64,000 nucleotides of DNA from Limanda limanda (taxonomy: Eukaryota; Chordata; Actinopteri; Pleuronectiformes; Pleuronectidae): contig NW_026870491.1 of assembly GCF_963576545.1 (NCBI RefSeq), forward strand, positions 1 to 64,000, given 5' to 3'. Positions 25,371-36,721 of this stretch are shown here, piece after piece (the stretch's first letter is position 1; each line of letters opens with the position of its first letter). The notes under the pieces were generated by a model. That model made no database searches. It was not told the origin of the DNA and saw only the letters and a program-made list of their open reading frames with translations. Position numbers and translations under genes: made by a program.

Positions 25371-27604
25371 ATGAAAGCACATAGGAGAAAGAGATATTCT
25401 TGAATAACTTTTTTTGTGAAGGTCGGAGAGACTTGGAAAGTGGTTGCATCTGGACTAATTTGGGTCCTGCGGATCGATTGGTACCATCCCCGAGCTCGTA
25501 CGACCTTCGAAAGAGGTCGACCGACGAAATTCCCCCAAATCTGAGGAGATATTCTTGAATAACTTTTTTTGTGAAGGTCGGAGAGACTTGCAAGTAGGCT
25601 CTACCCCCACTAAATGGGGTTGCGCGCATCGATCAGTACCATCCTTGAGCTTCTCCGACTTTCGGAAGGGTTAGGGTTAGGGTTAGGGATGAAAGCACAT
25701 AGGAGAAAGAGATATTCTTGAATAACTTTTTTTGTGAAGGTCGGAGAGACTTGGAAAGTGGTTGCATCTGGACTAATTTGGGTCCTGCGGATCGATTGGT
25801 ACCATCCCCGAGCTTGTACGACCTTCGGAAGAGGTCGACCGACGAAATTCCCCCAAATCTGAGGAGATATTCTTGAATAACTTTTTTTGTGAAGGTCGGA
25901 GAGACTTGCAAGTAGGCTCTACCCCCACTAAATGGGGTTGCGCACATCGATCGGTACCATCCTTGAGCTTCTCCGACTTTCGGAAGGGTTAGGGTTAGGG
26001 TTAGGGATGAAAGCACATAGGAGAAAGAGATATTCTTGAATAACTTTTTTTGTGAAGGTCGGAGAGACTTGCAAGTAGGCTCTACCCCCACTAAATGGGG
26101 TAGCGCGCATCGATCGGTACCATCCTTGAGCTTCTCCGACTTTCGGAAGGGTTAGGGTTAGGGTTAGGGATGAAAGCACATAGGAGAAAGAGATATTCTT
26201 GAATAACTTTTTTTGTGAAGGTCGGAGAGACTTGGAAAGTGGTTGCATCTGGACTAATTTGGGTCCTGCAGATCGATTGGTACCATCCCCGAGCTTGTAC
26301 GACCTTCGGAAGAGGTCGACCGACGAAATTCCCCCAAATCTGAGGAGATATTCTTGAATAACTTTTTTTGTGAAGGTCGGAGAGACTTGCAAGTAGGCTC
26401 TACCCCCACTAAATGGGGTTGCGCGCATCGATCAGTACCATCCTTGAGCTTCTCCGACTTTCGGAAGGGTTAGGGTTAGGGTTAGGGATGAAAGCACATA
26501 GGAGAAAGAGATATTCTTGAATAACTTTTTTTGTGAAGGTCGGAGAGACTTGGAAAGTGGTTGCATCTGGACTAATTTGGGTCCTGCGGATCGATTGGTA
26601 CCATCCCCGAGCTTGTACGACCTTCGGAAGAGGTCGACCGACGAAATTCCCCCAAATCTGAGGAGATATTCTTGAATAACTTTTTTTGTGAAGGTCGGAG
26701 AGACTTGCAAGTAGGCTCTACCCCCACTAAATGGGGTTGCGCGCATCGATCAGTACCATCCTTGAGCTTCTCCGACTTTCGGAAGGGTTAGGGTTAGGGT
26801 TAGGGATGAAAGCACATAGGAGAAAGAGATATTCTTGAATAACTTTTTTTGTGAAGGTCGGAGAGACTTGGAAAGTGGTTGCATCTGGACTAATTTGGGT
26901 CCTGCGGATCGATTGGTACCATCCCCGAGCTTGTACGACCTTCGGAAGAGGTCGACCGACGAAATTCCCCCAAATCTGAGGAGATATTCTTGAATAACTT
27001 TTTTTGTGAAGGTCGGAGAGACTTGCAAGTAGGCTCTACCCCCACTAAATGGGGTTGCGCACATCGATCGGTACCATCCTTGAGCTTCTCCGACTTTCGG
27101 AAGGGTTAGGGTTAGGGTTAGGGATGAAAGCACATAGGAGAAAGAGATATTCTTGAATAACTTTTTTTGTGAAGGTCGGAGAGACTTGCAAGTAGGCTCT
27201 ACCCCCACTAAATGGGGTAGCGCGCATCGATCGGTACCATCCTTGAGCTTCTCCGACTTTCGGAAGGGTTAGGGTTAGGGTTAGGGATGAAAGCACATAG
27301 GAGAAAGAGATATTCTTGAATAACTTTTTTTGTGAAGGTCGGAGAGACTTGGAAAGTGGTTGCATCTGGACTAATTTGGGTCCTGCAGATCGATTGGTAC
27401 CATCCCCGAGCTTGTACGACCTTCGGAAGAGGTCGACCGACGAAATTCCCCCAAATCTGAGGAGATATTCTTGAATAACTTTTTTTGTGAAGGTCGGAGA
27501 GACTTGCAAGTAGGCTCTACCCCCACTAAATGGGGTTGCGCGCATCGATCAGTACCATCCTTGAGCTTCTCCGACTTTCGGAAGGGTTAGGGTTAGGGTT
27601 AGGG
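25371..27604 (+). repeat. 1,117 bp LLSL repeat, two tandem copies
   Basis: Unit order is LLSL LLSL, that is 25,371-26,487 and 26,488-27,604, each 1,117 bp. Both copies share the GCGCAC variant (near 25,941 and 27,058) and the CTGCAG variant in the B after the S (near 26,268 and 27,385). The shared phase of the variants shows duplication of the 1,117 bp block as a unit. Confidence 0.87.
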
Positions 27605-30309
27605 ATGAAAGCACATAGGAGAAAGAGATATTCTTGAATAACTTTTTTTGTGAAGGTCGGAGAGACTTGGAAAGTGGTTGCATCTGGACTAATTTGGGTC
27701 CTGCGGATCGATTGGTACCATCCCCGAGCTTGTACGACCTTCGGAAGAGGTCGACCGACGAAATTCCCCCAAATCTGAGGAGATATTCTTGAATAACTTT
27801 TTTTGTGAAGGTCGGAGAGACTTGCAAGTAGGCTCTACCCCCACTAAATGGGGTTGCGCGCATCGATCAGTACCATCCTTGAGCTTCTCCGACTTTCGGA
27901 AGGGTTAGGGTTAGGGATGAAAGCACATAGGAGAAAGAGATATTCTTGAATAACTTTTTTTGTGAAGGTCGGAGAGACTTGCAAGTAGGCTCTACCCCCA
28001 CTAAATGGGGTAGCGCGCATCGATCGGTACCATCCTTGAGCTTCTCCGACTTTCGGAAGGGTTAGGGTTAGGGTTAGGGATGAAAGCACATAGGAGAAAG
28101 AGATATTCTTGAATAACTTTTTTTGTGAAGGTCGGAGAGACTTGGAAAGTGGTTGCATCTGGACTAATTTGGGTCCTGCAGATCGATTGGTACCATCCCC
28201 GAGCTTGTACGACCTTCGGAAGAGGTCGACCGACGAAATTCCCCCAAATCTGAGGAGATATTCTTGAATAACTTTTTTTGTGAAGGTCGGAGAGACTTGC
28301 AAGTAGGCTCTACCCCCACTAAATGGGGTTGCGCGCATCGATCAGTACCATCCTTGAGCTTCTCCGACTTTCGGAAGGGTTAGGGTTAGGGTTAGGGATG
28401 AAAGCACATAGGAGAAAGAGATATTCTTGAATAACTTTTTTTGTGAAGGTCGGAGAGACTTGGAAAGTGGTTGCATCTGGACTAATTTGGGTCCTGCGGA
28501 TCGATTGGTACCATCCCCGAGCTTGTACGACCTTCGGAAGAGGTCGACCGACGAAATTCCCCCAAATCTGAGGAGATATTCTTGAATAACTTTTTTTGTG
28601 AAGGTCGGAGAGACTTGCAAGTAGGCTCTACCCCCACTAAATGGGGTTGCGCGCATCGATCAGTACCATCCTTGAGCTTCTCCGACTTTCGGAAGGGTTA
28701 GGGTTAGGGATGAAAGCACATAGGAGAAAGAGATATTCTTGAATAACTTTTTTTGTGAAGGTCGGAGAGACTTGCAAGTAGGCTCTACCCCCACTAAATG
28801 GGGTAGCGCGCATCGATCGGTACCATCCTTGAGCTTCTCCGACTTTCGGAAGGGTTAGGGTTAGGGTTAGGGATGAAAGCACATAGGAGAAAGAGATATT
28901 CTTGAATAACTTTTTTTGTGAAGGTCGGAGAGACTTGCAAGTAGGCTCTACCCCCACTAAATGGGGTAGCGCGCATCGATCGGTACCATCCTTGAGCTTC
29001 TCCGACTTTCGGAAGGGTTAGGGTTAGGGTTAGGGATGAAAGCACATAGGAGAAAGAGATATTCTTGAATAACTTTTTTTGTGAAGGTCGGAGAGACTTG
29101 CAAGTAGGCTCTACCCCCACTAAATGGGGTAGCGCGCATCGATCGGTACCATCCTTGAGCTTCTCCGACTTTCGGAAGGGTTAGGGTTAGGGTTAGGGAT
29201 GAAAGCACATAGGAGAAAGAGATATTCTTGAATAACTTTTTTTGTGAAGGTCGGAGAGACTTGCAAGTAGGCTCTACCCCCACTAAATGGGGTAGCGCGC
29301 ATCGATCGGTACCATCCTTGAGCTTCTCCGACTTTCGGAAGGGTTAGGGTTAGGGTTAGGGATGAAAGCACATAGGAGAAAGAGATATTCTTGAATAACT
29401 TTTTTTGTGAAGGTCGGAGAGACTTGGAAAGTGGTTGCATCTGGACTAATTTGGGTCCTGCGGATCGATTGGTACCATCCCCGAGCTTGTACGACCTTCG
29501 GAAAAGGTCGACCGACGAAATTCCCCCAAATCTGAGGAGATATTCTTGAATAACTTTTTTTGTGAAGGTCGGAGAGACTTGCAAGTAGGCTCTACCCCCA
29601 CTAAATGGGGTAGCGCGCATCGATCGGTACCATCCTTGAGCTTCTCCGACTTTCGGAAGGGTTAGGGTTAGGGATGAAAGCACATAGGAGAAAGAGATAT
29701 TCTTGAATAACTTTTTTTGTGAAGGTCGGAGAGACTTGGAAAGTGGTTGCATCTGGACTAATTTGGGTCCTGCGGATCGATTGGTACCATCCCCGAGCTT
29801 GTACGACCTTCGGAAGAGGTCGACCGACGAAATTCCCCCAAATCTGAGGAGATATTCTTGAATAACTTTTTTTGTGAAGGTCGGAGAGACTTGCAAGTAG
29901 GCTCTACCCCCACTAAATGGGGTTGCGCGCATCGATCGGTACCATCCTTGAGCTTCTCCGACTTTCGGAAGGGTTAGGGTTAGGGTTAGGGATGAAAGCA
30001 CATAGGAGAAAGAGATATTCTTGAATAACTTTTTTTGTGAAGGTCGGAGAGACTTGGAAAGTGGTTGCATCTGGACTAATTTGGGTCCTGCGGATCGATT
30101 GGTACCATCCCCGAGCTTGTACGACCTTCGGAAGAGGTCGACCGACGAAATTCCCCCAAATCTGAGGAGATATTCTTGAATAACTTTTTTTGTGAAGGTC
30201 GGAGAGACTTGCAAGTAGGCTCTACCCCCACTAAATGGGGTTGCGCGCATCGATCAGTACCATCCTTGAGCTTCTCCGACTTTCGGAAGGGTTAGGGTTA
30301 GGGTTAGGG
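27605..30309 (+). repeat. Mixed block with L' units and an S4 run
   Basis: Unit order is L' S L L' SSSS L' L L. The L' units are dimers whose telomeric block has two TTAGGG (312 bp). L' S L repeats at a 793 bp spacing (27,605 and 28,398) before the second copy runs into four S units. The B near 29,503 carries GGAAAAGGTC instead of GGAAGAGGTC. No sequence outside the A and B monomers is present. Confidence 0.85.
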
Positions 30310-33300
30310 ATGAAAGCACATAGGAGAAAGAGATATTCTTGAATAACTTTTTTTGTGAAGGTCGGAGAGACTTGCAAGTAGGCTCTACCCCCACTAAATG
30401 GGGTAGCGCGCATCGATCGGTACCATCCTTGAGCTTCTCCGACTTTCGGAAGGGTTAGGGTTAGGGTTAGGGATGAAAGCACATAGGAGAAAGAGATATT
30501 CTTGAATAACTTTTTTTGTGAAGGTCGGAGAGACTTGCAAGTAGGCTCTACCCCCACTAAATGGGGTAGCGCGCATCGATCGGTACCATCTTTGAGCTTC
30601 TCCGACTTTCGGAAGGGTTAGGGTTAGGGTTAGGGATGAAAGCACATAGGAGAAAGAGATATTCTTGAATAACTTTTTTTGTGAAGGTCGGAGAGACTTG
30701 CAAGTAGGCTCTACCCCCACTAAATGGGGTAGCGCGCATCGATCGGTACCATCCTTGAGCTTCTCCGACTTTCGGAAGGGTTAGGGTTAGGGTTAGGGAT
30801 GAAAGCACATAGGAGAAAGAGATATTCTTGAATAACTTTTTTTGTGAAGGTCGGAGAGACTTGGAAAGTGGTTGCATCTGGACTAATTTGGGTCCTGCGG
30901 ATCGATTGGTACCATCCCCGAGCTTGTAAGACCTTCGGAAGAGGTCGACCGACGAAATTCCCCCAAATCTGAGGAGATATTCTTGAATAACTTTTTTTGT
31001 GAAGGTCGGAGAGACTTGCAAGTAGGCTCTACCCCCACTAAATGGGGTAGCGCGCATCGATCGGTACCATCCTTGAGCTTCTCCGACTTTCGGAAGGGTT
31101 AGGGTTAGGGTTAGGGATGAAAGCACATAGGAGAAAGAGATATTCTTGAATAACTTTTTTTGTGAAGGTCGGAGAGACTTGGAAAGTGGTTGCATCTGGA
31201 CTAATTTGGGTCCTGCGGATCGATTGGTACCATCCCCGAGCTTGTACGACCTTTGGAAGAGGTCGACCGACGAAATTCCCCCAAATCTGAGGAGATATTC
31301 TTGAATAACTTTTTTTGTGAAGGTCGGAGAGACTTGCAAGTAGGCTCTACCCCCACTAAATGGGGTTGCGCGCATCGATCAGTACCATCCTTGAGCTTCT
31401 CCGACTTTCGGAAGGGTTAGGGTTAGGGTTAGGGATGAAAGCACATAGGAGAAAGAGATATTCTTGAATAACTTTTTTTTTGAAGGTCGGAGAGACTTGC
31501 AAGTAGGCTCTACCCCCACTAAATGGGGTAGCGCGCATCGATCGGTACCATCTTTGAGCTTCTCCGACTTTCGGAAGGGTTAGGGTTAGGGTTAGGGATG
31601 AAAGCACATAGGAGAAAGAGATATTCTTGAATAACTTTTTTTGTGAAGGTCGGAGAGACTTGCAAGTAGGCTCTACCCCCACTAAATGGGGTAGCGCGCA
31701 TCGATCGGTACCATCCTTGAGCTTCTCCGACTTTCGGAAGGGTTAGGGTTAGGGTTAGGGATGAAAGCACATAGGAGAAAGAGATATTCTTGAATAACTT
31801 TTTTTGTGAAGGTCGGAGAGACTTGCAAGTAGGCTCTACCCCCACTAAATGGGGTAGCGCGCATCGATCAGTACCATCCTTGAGCTTCTCCGACTTTCGG
31901 AAGGGTTAGGGTTAGGGATGAAAGCACATAGGAGAAAGAGATATTCTTGAATAACTTTTTTTGTGAAGGTCGGAGAGACTTGGAAAGTGGTTGCATCTGG
32001 ACTAATTTGGGTCCTGCGGATCGATTGGTACCATCCCCGAGCTTGTACGACCTTCGGAAGAGGTCGACCGACGAAATTCCCCCAAATCTGAGGAGATATT
32101 CTTGAATAACTTTTTTTGTGAAGGTCGGAGAGACTTGCAAGTAGGCTCTACCCCCACTAAATGGGGTAGCGCGCATCGATCGGTACCATCCTTGAGCTTC
32201 TCCGACTTTCGGAAGGGTTAGGGTTAGGGATGAAAGCACATAGGAGAAAGAGATATTCTTGAATAACTTTTTTTGTGAAGGTCGGAGAGACTTGGAAAGT
32301 GGTTGCATCTGGACTAATTTGGGTCCTGCGGATCGATTGGTACCATCCCCGAGCTTGTACGACCTTCGGAAGAGGTCGACCGACGAAATTCCCCCAAATC
32401 TGAGGAGATATTCTTGAATAACTTTTTTTGTGAAGGTCGGAGAGACTTGCAAGTAGGCTCTACCCCCACTAAATGGGGTTGCGCGCATCGATCGGTACCA
32501 TCCTTGAGCTTCTCCGACTTTCGGAAGGGTTAGGGTTAGGGTTAGGGATGAAAGCACATAGGAGAAAGAGATATTCTTGAATAACTTTTTTTGTGAAGGT
32601 CGGAGAGACTTGCAAGTAGGCTTTACCCCCACTAAATGGGGTAGCGCGCATCGATCGGTACCATCCTTGAGCTTCTCCGACTTTCGGAAGGGTTAGGGTT
32701 AGGGTTAGGGATGAAAGCACATAGGAGAAAGAGATATTCTTGAATAACTTTTTTTGTGAAGGTCGGAGAGACTTGGAAAGTGGTTGCATCTGGACTAATT
32801 TGGGTCCTGCGGATCGATTGGTACCATCCCCGAGCTTGTACGACCTTCGGAAGAGGTCGACCGACGAAATTCCCCCAAATCTGAGGAGATATTCTTGAAT
32901 AACTTTTTTTGTGAAGGTCGGAGAGACTTGCAAGTAGGCTCTACCCCCACTAAATGGGGTAGCGCGCATCGATCGGTACCATCCTTGAGCTTCTCCGACT
33001 TTCGGAAGGGTTAGGGTTAGGGTTAGGGATGAAAGCACATAGGAGAAAGAGATATTCTTGAATAACTTTTTTTGTGAAGGTCGGAGAGACTTGCAAGTAG
33101 GCTCTACCCCCACTAAATGGGGTAGCGCGCATCGATCGGTACCATCCTTGAGCTTCTCCGACTTTCGGAAGGGTTAGGGTTAGGGTTAGGGATGAAAGCA
33201 CATAGGAGAAAGAGATATTCTTGAATAACTTTTTTTGTGAAGGTCGGAGAGACTTGGAAAGTGGTTGCATCTGGACTAATTTGGGTCCTGCGGATCGATT

Positions 33301-33530
33301 GGTACCATCCCCGAGCTTGTACGACCTTCGGAAGAGGTCGACCGACGAAATTCCCCCAAATCTGAGGAGATATTCTTGAATAACTTTTTTTGTGAAGGTC
33401 GGAGAGACTTGCAAGTAGGCTCTACCCCCACTAAATGGGGTTGCGCGCATCGATCAGTACCATCTTTGAGCTTCTCCGACTTTCGGAAGGGTTAGGGTTA
33501 GGGTTAGGGATGAAAGCACATAGGAGAAAG

Positions 33531-33693
33531 AGATATTCTTGAATAACTTTTTTTGTGAAGGTCGGAGAGACTTGGAAAGTGGTTGCATCTGGACTAATTT
33601 GGGTCCTGCGGATCGATCGGTACCATCCTTGAGCTTCTCCGACTTTCGGAAGGGTTAGGGTTAGGGTTAGGGATGAAAGCACATAGGAGAAAG
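33531..33693 (+). repeat. Chimeric monomer: B 5' half joined to A 3' half
   Basis: This 163 bp monomer reads as B through CTTGGAAAGTGG and CTGCGG, then as A from the CGG before TACCATCCTTGAG through the telomeric block and A tail. The switch lies between the B-specific G at 33,611 and the A-specific C at 33,618, inside the shared ATCGAT. Because A and B are colinear over 122 bp, a homologous exchange there gives exactly the A length, as seen. It is the only such hybrid that I noticed. Confidence 0.92.
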
Positions 33694-33996
33694 AGATATT
33701 CTTGAATAACTTTTTTTGTGAAGGTCGGAGAGACTTGGAAAGTGGTTGCATCTGGACTAATTTGGGTCCTGCAGATCGATTGGTACCATCCCCGAGCTTG
33801 TACGACCTTCGGAAGAGGTCGACCGACGAAATTCCCCCAAATCTGAGGAGATATTCTTGAATAACTTTTTTTGTGAAGGTCGGAGAGACTTGCAAGTAGG
33901 CTCTACCCCCACTAAATGGGGTTGCGCGCATCGATCAGTACCATCCTTGAGCTTCTCCGACTTTCGGAAGGGTTAGGGTTAGGGTTAGGGTTAGGG
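33673..33996 (+). repeat. L+ unit with four TTAGGG (324 bp)
   Basis: This dimer follows the chimeric monomer and has GGG plus four TTAGGG, the longest telomeric block in the window. The 6 bp gain fits slippage or unequal exchange within the telomeric tract. It sits at the junction between the two ~4.0 kb segmental copies. Confidence 0.9.
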
Positions 33997-34314
33997 ATGA
34001 AAGCACATAGGAGAAAGAGATATTCTTGAATAACTTTTTTTGTGAAGGTCGGAGAGACTTGGAAAGTGGTTGCATCTGGACTAATTTGGGTCCTGCGGAT
34101 CGATTGGTACCATCCCCGAGCTTGTACGACCTTCGGAAGAGGTCGACCGACGAAATTCCCCCAAATCTGAGGAGATATTCTTGAATAACTTTTTTTGTGA
34201 AGGTCGGAGAGACTTGCAAGTAGGCTCTACCCCCACTAAATGGGGTTGCGCGCATCGATCAGTACCATCCTTGAGCTTCTCCGACTTTCGGAAGGGTTAG
34301 GGTTAGGGTTAGGG

Positions 34315-36721
34315 ATGAAAGCACATAGGAGAAAGAGATATTCTTGAATAACTTTTTTTGTGAAGGTCGGAGAGACTTGCAAGTAGGCTCTACCCCCACT
34401 AAATGGGGTAGCGCGCATCGATCGGTACCATCCTTGAGCTTCTCCGACTTTCGGAAGGGTTAGGGTTAGGGTTAGGGATGAAAGCACATAGGAGAAAGAG
34501 ATATTCTTGAATAACTTTTTTTGTGAAGGTCGGAGAGACTTGCAAGTAGGCTCTACCCCCACTAAATGGGGTAGCGCGCATCGATCGGTACCATCCTTGA
34601 GCTTCTCCGACTTTCGGAAGGGTTAGGGTTAGGGTTAGGGATGAAAGCACATAGGAGAAAGAGATATTCTTGAATAACTTTTTTTGTGAAGGTCGGAGAG
34701 ACTTGCAAGTAGGCTCTACCCCCACTAAATGGGGTAGCGCGCATCGATCGGTACCATCCTTGAGCTTCTCCGACTTTCGGAAGGGTTAGGGTTAGGGTTA
34801 GGGATGAAAGCACATAGGAGAAAGAGATATTCTTGAATAACTTTTTTTGTGAAGGTCGGAGAGACTTGGAAAGTGGTTGCATCTGGACTAATTTGGGTCC
34901 TGCGGATCGATTGGTACCATCCCCGAGCTTGTACGACCTTCGGAAGAGGTCGACCGACGAAATTCCCCCAAATCTGAGGAGATATTCTTGAATAACTTTT
35001 TTTGTGAAGGTCGGAGAGACTTGCAAGTAGGCTCTACCCCCACTAAATGGGGTAGCGCGCATCGATCGGTACCATCCTTGAGCTTCTCCGACTTTCGGAA
35101 GGGTTAGGGTTAGGGTTAGGGATGAAAGCACATAGGAGAAAGAGATATTCTTGAATAACTTTTTTTGTGAAGGTCGGAGAGACTTGGAAAGTGGTTGCAT
35201 CTGGACTAATTTGGGTCCTGCAGATCGATTGGTACCATCCCCGAGCTTGTACGACCTTCGGAAGAGGTCGACCGACGAAATTCCCCCAAATCTGAGGAGA
35301 TATTCTTGAATAACTTTTTTTGTGAAGGTCGGAGAGACTTGCAAGTAGGCTCTACCCCCACTAAATGGGGTTGCGCGCATCGATCAGTACCATCCTTGAG
35401 CTTCTCCGACTTTCGGAAGGGTTAGGGTTAGGGTTAGGGATGAAAGCACATAGGAGAAAGAGATATTCTTGAATAACTTTTTTTTTGAAGGTCGGAGAGA
35501 CTTGCAAGTAGGCTCTACCCCCACTAAATGGGGTAGCGCGCATCGATCGGTACCATCTTTGAGCTTCTCCGACTTTCGGAAGGGTTAGGGTTAGGGTTAG
35601 GGATGAAAGCACATAGGAGAAAGAGATATTCTTGAATAACTTTTTTTGTGAAGGTCGGAGAGACTTGCAAGTAGGCTCTACCCCCACTAAATGGGGTAGC
35701 GCGCATCGATCGGTACCATCCTTGAGCTTCTCCGACTTTCGGAAGGGTTAGGGTTAGGGTTAGGGATGAAAGCACATAGGAGAAAGAGATATTCTTGAAT
35801 AACTTTTTTTGTGAAGGTCGGAGAGACTTGCAAGTAGGCTCTACCCCCACTAAATGGGGTAGCGCGCATCGATCGGTACCATCCTTGAGCTTCTCCGACT
35901 TTCGGAAGGGTTAGGGTTAGGGTTAGGGATGAAAGCACATAGGAGAAAGAGATATTCTTGAATAACTTTTTTTGTGAAGGTCGGAGAGACTTGGAAAGTG
36001 GTTGCATCTGGACTAATTTGGGTCCTGCGGATCGATTGGTACCATCCCCGAGCTTGTACGACCTTCGGAAGAGGTCGACCGACGAAATTCCCCCAAATCT
36101 GAGGAGATATTCTTGAATAACTTTTTTTGTGAAGGTCGGAGAGACTTGCAAGTAGGCTCTACCCCCACTAAATGGGGTAGCGCGCATCGATCGGTACCAT
36201 CCTTGAGCTTCTCCGACTTTCGGAAGGGTTAGGGTTAGGGATGAAAGCACATAGGAGAAAGAGATATTCTTGAATAACTTTTTTTGTGAAGGTCGGAGAG
36301 ACTTGGAAAGTGGTTGCATCTGGACTAATTTGGGTCCTGCGGATCGATTGGTACCATCCCCGAGCTTGTACGACCTTCGGAAGAGGTCGACCGACGAAAT
36401 TCCCCCAAATCTGAGGAGATATTCTTGAATAACTTTTTTTGTGAAGGTCGGAGAGACTTGCAAGTAGGCTCTACCCCCACTAAATGGGGTTGCGCGCATC
36501 GATCGGTACCATCCTTGAGCTTCTCCGACTTTCGGAAGGGTTAGGGTTAGGGTTAGGGATGAAAGCACATAGGAGAAAGAGATATTCTTGAATAACTTTT
36601 TTTGTGAAGGTCGGAGAGACTTGCAAGTAGGCTTTACCCCCACTAAATGGGGTAGCGCGCATCGATCGGTACCATCCTTGAGCTTCTCCGACTTTCGGAA
36701 GGGTTAGGGTTAGGGTTAGGG
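34315..36721 (+). repeat. ~4.0 kb segmental repeat, copy Y (visible part)
   Basis: Unit order is SSS LL S* SS L' L S, followed by the L' at 36,722. It parallels copy X at 4,005-4,011 bp. Homology with X appears to continue to about 37.0 kb and then gives way to the 12.6 kb repeat. A private variant, GGACTAGTTTG, lies near 36,809. Confidence 0.82.

Larger units (their letters stand above)
30310..34314 (+). repeat. ~4.0 kb segmental repeat, copy X
   Basis: Unit order is SSS LL S* S S' L' L S L S L (chimera) L+ L, 4,005 bp. Its first ~2.7 kb matches copy Y (34,315 onward) at an offset of 4,005 bp, changing to 4,011 bp after a two-repeat versus three-repeat telomeric block at 31,761 and 35,766. 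Shared markers include the S* unit and the GGCTTTACC variant (near 32,621 and 36,633). Private variants in X include GTAAGACC near 30,928 and ACCTTTGGAAG near 31,251. Confidence 0.83.
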
